Under the pieces are notes generated by a model that saw nothing but the letters and a program-made list of their open reading frames with translations, was not told the DNA's origin and made no database searches. Source: Nocardioides limicola (GTDB lineage: Bacteria > Actinomycetota > Actinomycetes > Propionibacteriales > Nocardioidaceae). From it: a stretch of DNA of 64,000 nt. The translations under genes and the position numbers were made by a program. The DNA lies in contig NZ_JAERJA010000003.1 in NCBI RefSeq assembly GCF_016827675.1, forward strand, positions 248,001-312,000. Reading direction: 5' to 3'. Positions 8,791-17,155 of the stretch are shown one piece after another. The stretch's first letter is position 1. Every line of letters begins with the position of its first letter.

Positions 8791-9930
8791 TCAGCCGAAG
8801 TCACCGAATTCGCCGTTGACCTGTTCGAGAAGGTCGGCCAGTGCCTCGATCCGGGTCGCCAACTGTCCTGACGAGTTCGGCGCTCCGGACCAGGCTGGGT
8901 ATCGTGCCGCCACGGCCGCGTGCATGCCGACGAGGGCCGCCTCGGCCGCTGCCAGCACGTGTGTCTGATCGACCGTCGCGGGGTCGATGCCGGGCACATC
9001 GACCGGGGTCAGGTCCGCCCACGCACCCACCAGGCGCGGCTGCAACTGCTTCAGTTCAGAGGTCATCGTCGCAGCCTGCTCCCCTACCCAGTCGGCGACC
9101 GGCAGACCGATCTGCGGCTCGTCCGCGCGGCGCGCTGCCAGCACCGACTTGGCGAGCACCTTCTTGCGAAGTCGAGCAGACCAGGGGAAGGAACGGCCCC
9201 TGCGGTCGAGTTCCGCATTCAAAGCGCGAAGAACCTCCGCCGATCCGGCACCGACTGCGGTGTTGACCCGCTCGCCGGGGACCATGCCGACCGGGTCGAA
9301 GCCGACCAGTTCGGCGAACCGATTCCACAACACGGTGGGGGCAGCACCGGGGGGCGGGACAGTGAGCAGCGTGACTCCGCCGGCCACGTCTGCCCATCGT
9401 CGTGCCAGTCGCACTGAGTTCTGCTGCATCCAGAAGGTCCTGCTTGCGCGGGTCACGTCGCCCGGAGCTCGCTCGACCCGGGGACGTCCTCGCTTCAGGG
9501 CAGCGTGGTAGTCGGGCCAGGTCCAGGACCGGCCGTTCTGAATCGTTTCCTGCCACATGCCGCGAATGCTCCGATTGAGGTCCCGCAGGCTCAGCACGAC
9601 CTCCACCTGGCAGTGCGGGAAGCTGCCCATCACCCGGCGTATGCCAGCCGGCGAGGCGGACCCCATCAGCTCCATCGAGAAGACCGCCGTGCCCGGCCAG
9701 GCGTCGATCTCGTCCAGAACCTGCTGCCAGGCGCCTGCGTGGCTTCGGCGGCCGGGCAGGTCGGTGCGCCCCAGGACGTCTCGGGTTGCCCTCGAATGTT
9801 GCCCCCAGGTGCGCCCGGGGACCAAGACGCCCTGACTGGCCAGGGTTGCCTTGTTCGCGAAGAGGGTGGACTGGAGGTACGTCGTCCCCGACTTCATCGC
9901 CCCCACATGGAGCACCACGCGGTTAGCCAT
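8791..9930 (-). CDS. sulfotransferase-like P-loop protein (copy 1)
   Basis: Protein of 379 aa with the PAPS-binding P-loop HVGAMKSGTTYLQ (residues 8-20) and a downstream LSLRDLNRSIRGMWQE segment corresponding to the 3'-phosphate-binding arginine/serine strand. This suggests transfer of sulfate to a glycan or other surface acceptor. It is paralogous to the protein at 11452-12732: both share the P-loop, the FSMEL/LSYEL strand, the RD-R-WQE motif, W-RFA--G and N---G----E-LR--N. It lacks the coiled-coil tail of copy 2. The start is 11 nt after the acyl-CoA dehydrogenase stop, so probably co-transcribed. Acceptor unknown. Confidence 0.78.
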   Translation of the reverse strand: MANRVVLHVGAMKSGTTYLQSTLFANKATLASQGVLVPGRTWGQHSRATRDVLGRTDLPGRRSHAGAWQQVLDEIDAWPGTAVFSMELMGSASPAGIRRVMGSFPHCQVEVVLSLRDLNRSIRGMWQETIQNGRSWTWPDYHAALKRGRPRVERAPGDVTRASRTFWMQQNSVRLARRWADVAGGVTLLTVPPPGAAPTVLWNRFAELVGFDPVGMVPGERVNTAVGAGSAEVLRALNAELDRRGRSFPWSARLRKKVLAKSVLAARRADEPQIGLPVADWVGEQAATMTSELKQLQPRLVGAWADLTPVDVPGIDPATVDQTHVLAAAEAALVGMHAAVAARYPAWSGAPNSSGQLATRIEALADLLEQVNGEFGDFG

Positions 9931-9941
9931 CGCGTCGCCGA

Positions 9942-11159
9942 TCAGGACCCAGTCGCGTAATCCTCGAGGAGTCGCCGGCCGATGATCATCTTCTGGATGT
10001 CGGAAGTCCCCTCACCGATCAGCATGAACGCCGACTCACGGTAGAGACGCTCGATCTCGTACTCCTTGGAGTATCCGTAGCCCCCGTGGATCCGGAAGGA
10101 GTCCTCGACGACCTCGTTGCAGTACTCGCTGGCCACCATCTTGGCCATCCCGGCCTCGACGTCCATCCGCTGGCCGGTGTCCTTGAGCCGGGCGGCCCGC
10201 ACCATCATGGTGTGCGCGGTCTCGACCTTGGTGGCCATCTCGGCGAGCCGGAACAGCACCGCCTGGTGCTGGGCGATCGGCTTGCCGAAGGTCTCCCGCT
10301 GCTGGGCGTAGTCGATGCCCAGCTCGAAGGCGCGCCAGGCGATTCCGCAGGCGCGGGCGGCCACGTTCACCCGACCGACCTCGACCCCGTCCATCATCTG
10401 GAAGAAGCCCTTGCCCGGTTCGCCGCCGAGGATCTGGTCGGCCGAGATCTGGTGACCCTCGAAGATCATCTCCGTGGTGTCGATCCCCTTGTAGCCCATC
10501 TTGTCGATCTTGCCGGGCACCGTGATGCCCTGGGCGACCTCACCGAACCCGGGGGTCTTCTCGACCAGGAACGCCGTCATGTTCTTGTAGACCGATTGAG
10601 CGCCCTCGTCGGTCTTGGTGAGCACCGCGACCAGGGTGGAGGAGCCGCCGTTGGTCAGCCACATCTTCTGGCCGGTGATCGCGTAGGACTCGGGGGTCCC
10701 GTCGGCCGAGCTTGTCGCGACCACGGCCTTGGTGGAGACGGCCGCGACGTCGGAGCCCAGCCCCGGCTCGGACATCGAGAAGGCACCGCGAACCTCGCCG
10801 GTGGCCATCTTGGGCAGGTACTTCTGCTTCTGCTCCTCGGTGCCGTGCTGCATCAGCATGTAGGCAACGATGAAGTGGGTGTTGATCACACCGGAGACAC
10901 TCATCCAGCCGCGAGCGATCTCCTCCACACAGAGTGCGTAGGTGAGCAGCGACTCGCCGAGCCCGCCGTACTCCTCGGGGATCATGATCCCGAAGATGCC
11001 CAACTCCTTGAGGCCCTCGACGATCTCGGTCGGGTACTCGTCCGCGTGCTCGAGCTCTTGGGCAACCGGGATGATCTTGGCGTTCACAAACTGCCGGACC
11101 GTCTTCAGGATCTCCTCCTGGATGTCGGTCAGGCCTTCGGTGCTGCAGAGGCGACCCAT
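9942..11159 (-). CDS. acyl-CoA dehydrogenase
   Basis: FAD-dependent acyl-CoA dehydrogenase of 405 aa, complete across N-terminal helical, beta and C-terminal helical domains. FSMSEPGLGSDVAAVSTKA is the flavin/substrate segment, MWLTNGG the beta-domain motif, and RIHGGYGYSKEYEIERLYRE the C-terminal signature with its E in the usual catalytic-base region. Acyl chain length cannot be read. It sits inside the sulfotransferase/LicD islet between two sulfotransferase-like genes and may be functionally unrelated. ATG 11159 is preceded by an 86-bp gap with an ATCCTA (minus TAGGAT) -10 candidate at 11225-11230. Confidence 0.92.
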   Translation of the reverse strand: MGRLCSTEGLTDIQEEILKTVRQFVNAKIIPVAQELEHADEYPTEIVEGLKELGIFGIMIPEEYGGLGESLLTYALCVEEIARGWMSVSGVINTHFIVAYMLMQHGTEEQKQKYLPKMATGEVRGAFSMSEPGLGSDVAAVSTKAVVATSSADGTPESYAITGQKMWLTNGGSSTLVAVLTKTDEGAQSVYKNMTAFLVEKTPGFGEVAQGITVPGKIDKMGYKGIDTTEMIFEGHQISADQILGGEPGKGFFQMMDGVEVGRVNVAARACGIAWRAFELGIDYAQQRETFGKPIAQHQAVLFRLAEMATKVETAHTMMVRAARLKDTGQRMDVEAGMAKMVASEYCNEVVEDSFRIHGGYGYSKEYEIERLYRESAFMLIGEGTSDIQKMIIGRRLLEDYATGS

Positions 11160-11245
11160 GATGCTCGTACCCTTCGTCTACGCACGCCCGCAGGGAGTTG
11201 CGGAGGCAGTTGGCGGTTCGGGAGATCCTAACCTCGCAACGCGAG

Positions 11246-11455
11246 TCATTCCTCGTCAGGTTCGCTGGCTGGCCACTCGCCGAGCACCACCGACAGGTCC
11301 TGGTCGAGTTCATCGAGGAGACGTTCAAGGCCGGCGAGCAGGACGGCCTCCTCGGCCACACCGACCTCGAGCACGCTGAACCTTTCGCTCAACCCGTGGA
11401 TGCGGTCGAGTCCCGCTAGCACCCGGAGCCGACGGCGTACTCGGCCGGTGGTCAC
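11246..11455 (-). CDS. small acidic helical protein, translationally coupled
   Basis: Protein of 69 aa: a basic start (RVRRRLRVLAGLDRIHG), then predicted amphipathic helix with leucine-rich heptad-like spacing (SERFSVLEVGVAEEAVLLAGLERLLDELDQDL in segments), ending acidic. No known family recognised. Supported as a gene by the 4-nt ATGA overlap with the upstream sulfotransferase-like gene, whose own C-terminus is coiled-coil. A heteromeric partner role is possible but speculative. Confidence 0.6.
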   Translation of the reverse strand: MTTGRVRRRLRVLAGLDRIHGLSERFSVLEVGVAEEAVLLAGLERLLDELDQDLSVVLGEWPASEPDEE

Positions 11456-12732
11456 ACCGATTCCTGACGGTAGCGACGCAGCGCGGCCCCGGTGACCTTG
11501 GAGTCAGCCTTGGCAGCCGGCAACAGGAGCTCTCGGACGAGGTCGGACAGGTCGGCCACCCGGAGCTGCAGCGCACGGAGTTCAGCGAGCTGGCCCTCCA
11601 GGTCCCGAGCCTTCTCCTCAAGTGCCGTGGCACGCCGATCGACGAGCCCTGCGGTGGCGCGGCTGACCAGCCCCCTGGCGGCCTGGCGGGGCGACCGACG
11701 TGGCACCGGCGCCTCGTCGGCCTCGGCGGCCTGTCTCAGCAACAGCTCCGCCAGAGCCCGGACCGCGAGCTCGGCGATCTCGGAGTCGGATACCTGGCCC
11801 GGAGTGCGTCCGCCCGGCCGGGACGCCTCGAGGTCCCCGAGCTCGCCACGGACGTCGTACCCGGCCTCCGTGATAGCCCGGATCGCCCGCCTGCTGCGGC
11901 GGGCGGCATCAGCCACCTGCTCGTCTGTGGCCCCGATCGACTCGGAATCCAACCCGGCCAGTACGCCGTGGGCGAGAGTGTCCCGCAGCCAGCGCGCCTG
12001 CTCGCGGTTGCCGACCAATCGATCACCCACAGCCACATTCACCCGCCGCAGCACCTCGGCGGCGACCACCCCGAGACTCTCATTCGTGCGCTCCACGTTC
12101 ATCTCCAGTCCTGGTACGTCGATTCCGCACGCGGCGGCGAATCGGTGCCACAGTTCATCGCGATGGGCCTTCGATTTCGGCATGGTGATCACATGCACCC
12201 GGTCCGGGGGCAGCGTGGCCCCCCACCGGGCGGCGACCTTCGCCGGGTCCATGGTGCGCCAGCCCCACTCGGCACGGGGACCTGCCTTCTCGCCCTTGGG
12301 GCGCCACTCCTCCAACGGCGTGGTGAGGGCGAACTTGAGGCGTTCCTGCCAGGCCGAGGGGACGGCTCGCGCGAAGTCGCGGGCGGTGATCACCACGTGC
12401 ACCTCAAGACCGGAGAGATCGCTCAGGGCTCGCGCCGCCTGGTCAGCCGAAGCCCCGGCGAACAGCTCGTAACTCAGCACCGCTGTCGGTCCCTGCCAGC
12501 GACGGATCTGGGCAACCAGACGGCCCCAGGCCTCGGCAGCGGCGGGAGGCAGATCCGCGAGCCGTCGGTCCTCCCGGACCACCATGCCCGCGTGCACCCG
12601 GTCCAGATGTCGCTCACCCACCACCGCGATCCCCGCAGCGGCCAGCTTCTCCCGGTTCAAGGCCAACACGTTCTGCAGGTACGTGGTGCCCGACTTGGGG
12701 GCTCCCACGTGCAGGAACACGCGCTCAGTCAT
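11452..12732 (-). CDS. sulfotransferase-like P-loop protein (copy 2) with coiled-coil tail
   Basis: Protein of 426 aa. P-loop HVGAPKSGTTYLQ at residues 6-18, then VLSYELFAG, and ITARDFARAVPSAWQERLK as the 3'-phosphate-binding strand, so a PAPS-dependent sulfotransferase is the best call. After about residue 330 a charged extension ends in a leucine-rich coiled coil (ATALEEKARDLEGQLAEL, RALQLRVADLSDLVRELL) absent from copy 1. ATG 12732 overlaps the LicD-methyltransferase stop by 8 nt, and the stop overlaps the 69-aa gene by 4 nt: a tightly coupled three-gene unit. Acceptor unknown. Confidence 0.78.
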   Translation of the reverse strand: MTERVFLHVGAPKSGTTYLQNVLALNREKLAAAGIAVVGERHLDRVHAGMVVREDRRLADLPPAAAEAWGRLVAQIRRWQGPTAVLSYELFAGASADQAARALSDLSGLEVHVVITARDFARAVPSAWQERLKFALTTPLEEWRPKGEKAGPRAEWGWRTMDPAKVAARWGATLPPDRVHVITMPKSKAHRDELWHRFAAACGIDVPGLEMNVERTNESLGVVAAEVLRRVNVAVGDRLVGNREQARWLRDTLAHGVLAGLDSESIGATDEQVADAARRSRRAIRAITEAGYDVRGELGDLEASRPGGRTPGQVSDSEIAELAVRALAELLLRQAAEADEAPVPRRSPRQAARGLVSRATAGLVDRRATALEEKARDLEGQLAELRALQLRVADLSDLVRELLLPAAKADSKVTGAALRRYRQESV

Positions 12733-14311
12733 CACGACTCCCCGTGGACTCGGTCGTCGAGCCCCAGGCGAACGCCAGACGCCACCTTGCCGGGACGGCA
12801 CGGTCGCTCCGGGTGCGGAGGACGAGGCCAGCTTCGGTGGTGCCGGCACTGTCGATCAACCGGCCCCCCAGTCGCTCGGCAGCGGCGATCAGGTCGCTCG
12901 GGTCGACCGGGCGAAGTCGGGGGCCGGACTCGTCGGCCCGATCCACGGCAGGCCTCGCTCGTCCCACGGCCTCGCCCTCGAGGAAGAGGGAGCCACCGCC
13001 CCGGACGACCATGCTGACGAAGTTCCAGAAGTTCTCGCGCCCGTCACGGTCGAGTGCCTCGACCAAGCCGCGGGCGGTCACCACATGTGCTGGGGCAGCA
13101 TCCCGGGAGACCATCGCCGCGCGTGTCCAGGTGCTGCGTAGATCGAGGAGGTTCAGTTGGCCGAAGCCGGCACGCAGGCCCTCGTCCTTGGCCACACGCG
13201 CCGCGGGGCGGAACGACCCACGGGCGTAGTCGAGGCCGAGCACCCACCTGCCCGCGCGGGCCCAGTGCAGGACGTCGCCGCCCCGACCGCAACCCACGTC
13301 GACGATCCGAGCGTCGGTGGCGGTGCTGGCGAGCACCCAGTCGGCGAACTCGGAACCGTTGAGGTCGTCCGATTCGGCGAGTCGGCTCTCCCATTCCCGG
13401 CGCTGACGCATCAGGCTGCCGAACCACGCGTCGAAGCGGTGCTTGATCTCGTTCGAGGGTTGGTGCCGGAACGACGGGTCGGGCACTCGCCAGCCCGGTC
13501 CATAGCTCACCGCGAGCATCGCGTCGACGTCGGCTGGTGCGGGCAGCATGCGTCCCTCGAACTCGAGCTCCGTCAGGGGCAGCACCGCACTTCGGGGCAC
13601 AGGTGCCCGCACCGTCGCTGTCTCGTGCAGGTACTCCCCCACATAGAACGTGGTGTAGACATCGATGCTGCCAATCACCCCGTCGGAGGCAGTGAAGACC
13701 ACGGTGATGAACGAAGCGGACTTGGTCACCACACGCAGGCCGCGGCGCCGCAGCGCCCGCGTCATCCCGTAGAGTTCGAGGGCCATCTCGGCCGGTGTCG
13801 AAGCCTCGCTGAGGTAGGCCAGGTCGACGTCGGAGTCGTGGCCGATGACACCGCCCTCCCGAGCGGCGCCAAGCAGGGTGCCGAAGGCCATCCACGCATC
13901 GATGCCACAGTCCTCGCGCAGGATCTGCAGCACCACCTCGGTGAGCTCGACCAGTTCGGTCACCACGGCTTTGTCCCGTCCCGAGAACGGGTGCTGGAGC
14001 AGTCCCCACTTGTCGACCATGAACGGGACGCCGTGCTTGTCCCGCAGGCTGACCCGGCCCTCGCCGTCACCGAAAGCGACCTCGTCGTCGAAGATCACCC
14101 GGCGTGCCGAGGTGACTCGGACCCGCGAGGCACCTTCGAGGAAGCGCCGTAGCCGCTTCGGCCACTCGACCTTGGTCCCGCCGCTACCCCGAGACGGCGC
14201 ATCGACACTGAACGACCACGTGTGGTGGTCATCGAAGTGGACGTCGCAGGCGCCGGTGAACCCGGGCGGCAACGTCACTCCGGATTCGTCGACTCGGACC
14301 CCAGATGACAC
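12725..14311 (-). CDS. LicD-like nucleotidyltransferase fused to class I methyltransferase
   Basis: Protein of 528 aa with an unusual architecture. Residues 1-115 form an unassigned beta-rich region. About 135-280 resemble LicD (phosphorylcholine-type transferase): AWMAFGTLLGAAREGGVIG followed by HDSDVDLAY, the metal-binding aspartates of the nucleotidyltransferase fold. About 330-500 form a Rossmann methyltransferase: IVDVGCGRGGDVLHW (SAM loop) and VLGLDYARGS. LicD proteins decorate teichoic acids or glycans with phospho-substituents; the fused domain could methylate the same substituent. GTG 14311 lies 6 nt after TAGGGT (minus). Substrate unproven. Confidence 0.8.
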   Translation of the reverse strand: MSSGVRVDESGVTLPPGFTGACDVHFDDHHTWSFSVDAPSRGSGGTKVEWPKRLRRFLEGASRVRVTSARRVIFDDEVAFGDGEGRVSLRDKHGVPFMVDKWGLLQHPFSGRDKAVVTELVELTEVVLQILREDCGIDAWMAFGTLLGAAREGGVIGHDSDVDLAYLSEASTPAEMALELYGMTRALRRRGLRVVTKSASFITVVFTASDGVIGSIDVYTTFYVGEYLHETATVRAPVPRSAVLPLTELEFEGRMLPAPADVDAMLAVSYGPGWRVPDPSFRHQPSNEIKHRFDAWFGSLMRQRREWESRLAESDDLNGSEFADWVLASTATDARIVDVGCGRGGDVLHWARAGRWVLGLDYARGSFRPAARVAKDEGLRAGFGQLNLLDLRSTWTRAAMVSRDAAPAHVVTARGLVEALDRDGRENFWNFVSMVVRGGGSLFLEGEAVGRARPAVDRADESGPRLRPVDPSDLIAAAERLGGRLIDSAGTTEAGLVLRTRSDRAVPARWRLAFAWGSTTESTGSRDD

Positions 14312-14317
14312 TCGGAC

Positions 14318-14323
14318 ACCCTA
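14318..14323 (-). promoter_or_regulatory. -10 box of a probable leaderless transcript (LicD-methyltransferase)
   Basis: TAGGGT on the minus strand ends 6 nt before GTG 14311. It lies in the 24-bp gap after the EEP gene, so the islet genes may have their own promoter as well as read-through. Confidence 0.45.
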
Positions 14324-14335
14324 GGACATCGGCGG

Positions 14336-15319
14336 TCAGGGCACGTGCACCCGGGCACTGATCACCGCATGATCGGTGATCCGGGGCACCATCGCGCTCC
14401 GGTCCTCCCGATAGCCGGAGAACGTGACGCCCCCCGACCCGAAGATCCAGTCCACCCGAAGCCGTCCCGAGGGCGGCCGACACGGCGTTCCCCGGGAGCC
14501 ACCCCGCGCGGCGTACAGGTCGGTGCGGGTGGTCACCGTGCAGAAGACGCCGGCCCGTTCGTTGAGGTCGCCGATGAAGAAGACCGGTATCCCGTCCTTG
14601 CGCAGTTCGTTCAGCGCGGGGATCTGGATCCGCATCGCCGCGTCCCGTTCGGACTGTCGGCCGCCGGGTGAGTTGTGCACGTTGACGAGGTAGATCTCGC
14701 GCAGCGACGTCCGGTGGCGGAGCCGGACCATCGGCCGCACCCGCGGCCCGGCCACGAACGCTGTCGCGAGTGCCGATGTCCACGTCGGCTCCCACATCTC
14801 GGTCCGCCACATCACGGTGGTCTGGACCGCGCCGGGTCCCTGTGGCGTGTAGAAGGTCCAGGTGTCGCCGAGGCGCTCCCGCAGGATCGCGTACTGGTCC
14901 CGCTGCAACTCCTGGAAGCCGACGATGTCCGGCTGGTCCCGGAGCAGCAGGTCCGCCGCCCAGCCGGCGCGTTGCCGCCCGGGGGCGTAGCCGGGAGCGG
15001 TCCCTCCCGGCACCGTGTGGTTGCTGCCCAAGACGTTGAACGTCATCAGGGTGAACTCGTAAGGCAGCGCCCGCGCCGCCTCCTCCGCAGCGTCCCGCAG
15101 CGCTTCGATGCCTTCGGGCAACTGCACCGGCGGCCGTTCGTCGAGCGCCTGCTGCGTGGCACGTTCGGCTGCCTCGGTGTCCGCCTCGCTGACCTCGGCC
15201 GTCTCCGGGTCGTCGGGAGCCACCGCGTCGTGAGGCCGGCCCCCCGGAGCAGCCCACAGCAGCGCTGCGATCAGTGCGATCACCGCGACTGCGGCCACCA
15301 ACGACAACGCCTGGGTCAA
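14336..15319 (-). CDS. endonuclease/exonuclease/phosphatase (EEP) family protein, membrane-anchored
   Basis: Protein of 327 aa with an N-terminal transmembrane anchor (LSLVAAVAVIALIAALLWAA) and an acidic linker before an EEP domain: LMTFNVLGSN, VGFQELQRDQY (metal-binding E), FIGDLNERAG and the terminal TDHAVISARV (SDH-like His). The catalytic domain is predicted to lie outside the membrane, so it may cleave phosphodiesters or phosphomonoesters of extracytoplasmic substrates. TTG 15319 is the best start and lies 37 nt after the phospholipase D-like gene; probable two-gene unit. Confidence 0.82.
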   Translation of the reverse strand: MTQALSLVAAVAVIALIAALLWAAPGGRPHDAVAPDDPETAEVSEADTEAAERATQQALDERPPVQLPEGIEALRDAAEEAARALPYEFTLMTFNVLGSNHTVPGGTAPGYAPGRQRAGWAADLLLRDQPDIVGFQELQRDQYAILRERLGDTWTFYTPQGPGAVQTTVMWRTEMWEPTWTSALATAFVAGPRVRPMVRLRHRTSLREIYLVNVHNSPGGRQSERDAAMRIQIPALNELRKDGIPVFFIGDLNERAGVFCTVTTRTDLYAARGGSRGTPCRPPSGRLRVDWIFGSGGVTFSGYREDRSAMVPRITDHAVISARVHVP

Positions 15320-15356
15320 CCGCCCGGGTCCCGAAGTGGCTGACTGCTCGGCCAGG

Positions 15357-16661
15357 TCAGTCGACCTCGATCTTGGCGTACGGGTCGATCCCCTGCGCCG
15401 CGGTGCGCGCCATCAATTGCGGGTTGGGGCGAGCACTGACCGGCGGGTTGTCGTACCAGTGGTCCACGAACCGGGCGTAGGCACGCGCCTTGGCCGGTGC
15501 CTGCATCCGCATGCCGGCCTCGTCGCTGGCGATCACCAGCGGCGACCAGTTGGCAGAGCCGTTCCACACCATCGATGCTCGGGTTCGGCCGTCCCAGACG
15601 CCACGCACGGTCATCACCTTGGTGTGCAGATAGCGGTCGTAGACCCCGTCGCCGTCGAAGTCCTGGACGATCTGTCGGAACGGGACCGGCCTGTTGCCCT
15701 CGCTACGGAGGATCCGCATCACCTGGTTGCCGGCGACGGCGTAGATGATCTTGATGTCGCAGCCCTGGTCCTGTTTGCGGGTGATCAGCCGGGCGATGTT
15801 CTTGCCGCGCTCACCGTGCCACGAGGTCATCGCGATCCTGATCTGGGTGCGGCCGTTCGGGGTCGCCGGATGGGTCGAGCCGCGACATTTGACCTTGCGC
15901 AGGTCGTCCAGCACCGGATCGCCGCTGATCTTCGGGCCCTGGTAGGGGTAGAACTGGGTCTCCCAGCGACCGAAGGTGTTGGTCCGCCAGGCCGGTCGGA
16001 CCGGCTCGTCGCGGTAACTCTCGTTGAAGGTCCGCATGAAGTCCCGGAAGATCGGGCGCTTCTCGGTGATGATGTCCACGTCGTTCCACTGGTGAGTGGC
16101 AGCGATCCGGGTGGCGTTGTGACCGCCGTAGATGATCACGTGGCGGACCCCGTTGACCCGGGTGAAGAGGAAGTACTTGCTGTGCGCGATGCCGCCACGG
16201 CCACGACACGAGCCCACGCACCGGGTGACGCCGCTCTTACGGGCCTGGGGGCGCTTCCGGTTGCCGTTGCGCTTGAGTTCCCGCTCGAGTTCATCGAGGA
16301 GTTCGTTGGGGTTCTCGGCGTGGGCGTTGCCGACCCAGATGATCACCCGCACCGAGACCCCCCGCTTGTGCGCGTTGATCAGGGCCCGGGTGATGGCACC
16401 ACTACGGATGTTCCAACTGTGGATGCGGATCTTCTGCTTGCGTCCGGTGCCGCGGATCGAGCGCACGATCTCGTTGTGCACGGCCCACTTCTGGTCCACG
16501 GTGCCCAAGGGGTTGTTGAACACGACACCGGGGCGGGGCTTGTACCGTTCCGCACTGGCGGTCGGCGCGACGGCCAGTCCGGCCACGGTCACCGCGAGTG
16601 CGGTGGCCAGTACTGCGAACGTCCTGTTGATGCGCACGCGCACGTCACGCTCCCTGCTCAC
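15357..16661 (-). CDS. secreted phospholipase D-like protein
   Basis: Protein of 434 aa with a signal peptide (hydrophobic core about 14-30, APTASA before ERYKP). Two PLD half-sites: GIAHSKYFLF with YGGHNATR, and YLHTKVMTVRG with WNGSANWS. Both HxK pairs are present, but the classical downstream D of HKD is not obvious. It would hydrolyse or transfer phosphodiesters outside the cell; lipid, nucleic acid or glycopolymer cannot be told apart. GTG 16661 has GGGGAAG upstream; GTG 16643 with AGGGAG is an equally good alternative. Confidence 0.82.
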   Translation of the reverse strand: MSRERDVRVRINRTFAVLATALAVTVAGLAVAPTASAERYKPRPGVVFNNPLGTVDQKWAVHNEIVRSIRGTGRKQKIRIHSWNIRSGAITRALINAHKRGVSVRVIIWVGNAHAENPNELLDELERELKRNGNRKRPQARKSGVTRCVGSCRGRGGIAHSKYFLFTRVNGVRHVIIYGGHNATRIAATHQWNDVDIITEKRPIFRDFMRTFNESYRDEPVRPAWRTNTFGRWETQFYPYQGPKISGDPVLDDLRKVKCRGSTHPATPNGRTQIRIAMTSWHGERGKNIARLITRKQDQGCDIKIIYAVAGNQVMRILRSEGNRPVPFRQIVQDFDGDGVYDRYLHTKVMTVRGVWDGRTRASMVWNGSANWSPLVIASDEAGMRMQAPAKARAYARFVDHWYDNPPVSARPNPQLMARTAAQGIDPYAKIEVD

Positions 16662-16740
16662 GTCGTCTTCCCCCGAATGTCTTCTGCACCTGTCAACGAC
16701 GGCGCGCCGGTGCGCCGGTCGGAACGGTCAGGCTAACAGG

Positions 16741-17097
16741 TCAGCCGGCGCACGAGTCGAAGGCGTTCAGGTACTGCTCCGAGTTGGCCAGCGGCCCGTC
16801 GGTCTCATTGATCCGTCCCCCCGCCACCGCGTAGTAGCGGTCCGCATAGGTGAACAGCGGGATCCCGAACTCGCACGGGAAGCCATCCGCCTCGACCAGC
16901 ACGCCGTCCGCCACGCAGCCGTCGTACTCCTCGGGCAGCGTGCCGCCGTCGACCCACAGCGCCGCGCAGTCAGGGGCTGCCTCCCCCGGTCGCTCCGGCT
17001 CCGGATCGGCCGCCCCGGGCTCTGACCCGGAGCCACAGCCGGAGACGGCCAGTGCGGCCACTGCCGCGACGGTCAGGTGTCGCCACTTCGTCGCCAT
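16741..17097 (-). CDS. small lipoprotein
   Basis: Protein of 118 aa with a type II signal: basic N-terminus ATKWRH, hydrophobic stretch, lipobox AVSGC. The mature part has a flexible E/P/G linker and four more cysteines, possibly two disulfides, with GFPCEFGIPLFTYADRYYAVAGG. Similar short lipoproteins occur in Nocardioides, but no function is known to me. ATG 17097 lies 7 nt after TAGCAT (17105-17110, minus), consistent with a leaderless mRNA. Divergent from mrp. Confidence 0.72.
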   Translation of the reverse strand: MATKWRHLTVAAVAALAVSGCGSGSEPGAADPEPERPGEAAPDCAALWVDGGTLPEEYDGCVADGVLVEADGFPCEFGIPLFTYADRYYAVAGGRINETDGPLANSEQYLNAFDSCAG

Positions 17098-17141
17098 TCC
17101 ACCGATGCTACGCCGATGCCGGGGGGCTCGGGGGTACGACG

Positions 17142-17147
17142 TACGCT
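17142..17147 (+). promoter_or_regulatory. -10 box upstream of mrp
   Basis: TACGCT, 8 nt before ATG 17156. The divergent lipoprotein gene has its own TAGCAT at 17105-17110 (minus), so both genes may be leaderless. Confidence 0.35.
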
Positions 17148-17155
17148 TGGGCACC

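Noticed and set aside
9942..11159. Acyl-CoA dehydrogenase as a core part of the sulfation islet
   Set aside because: Common housekeeping family; it may be a chance neighbour, so it is not used as evidence for function.
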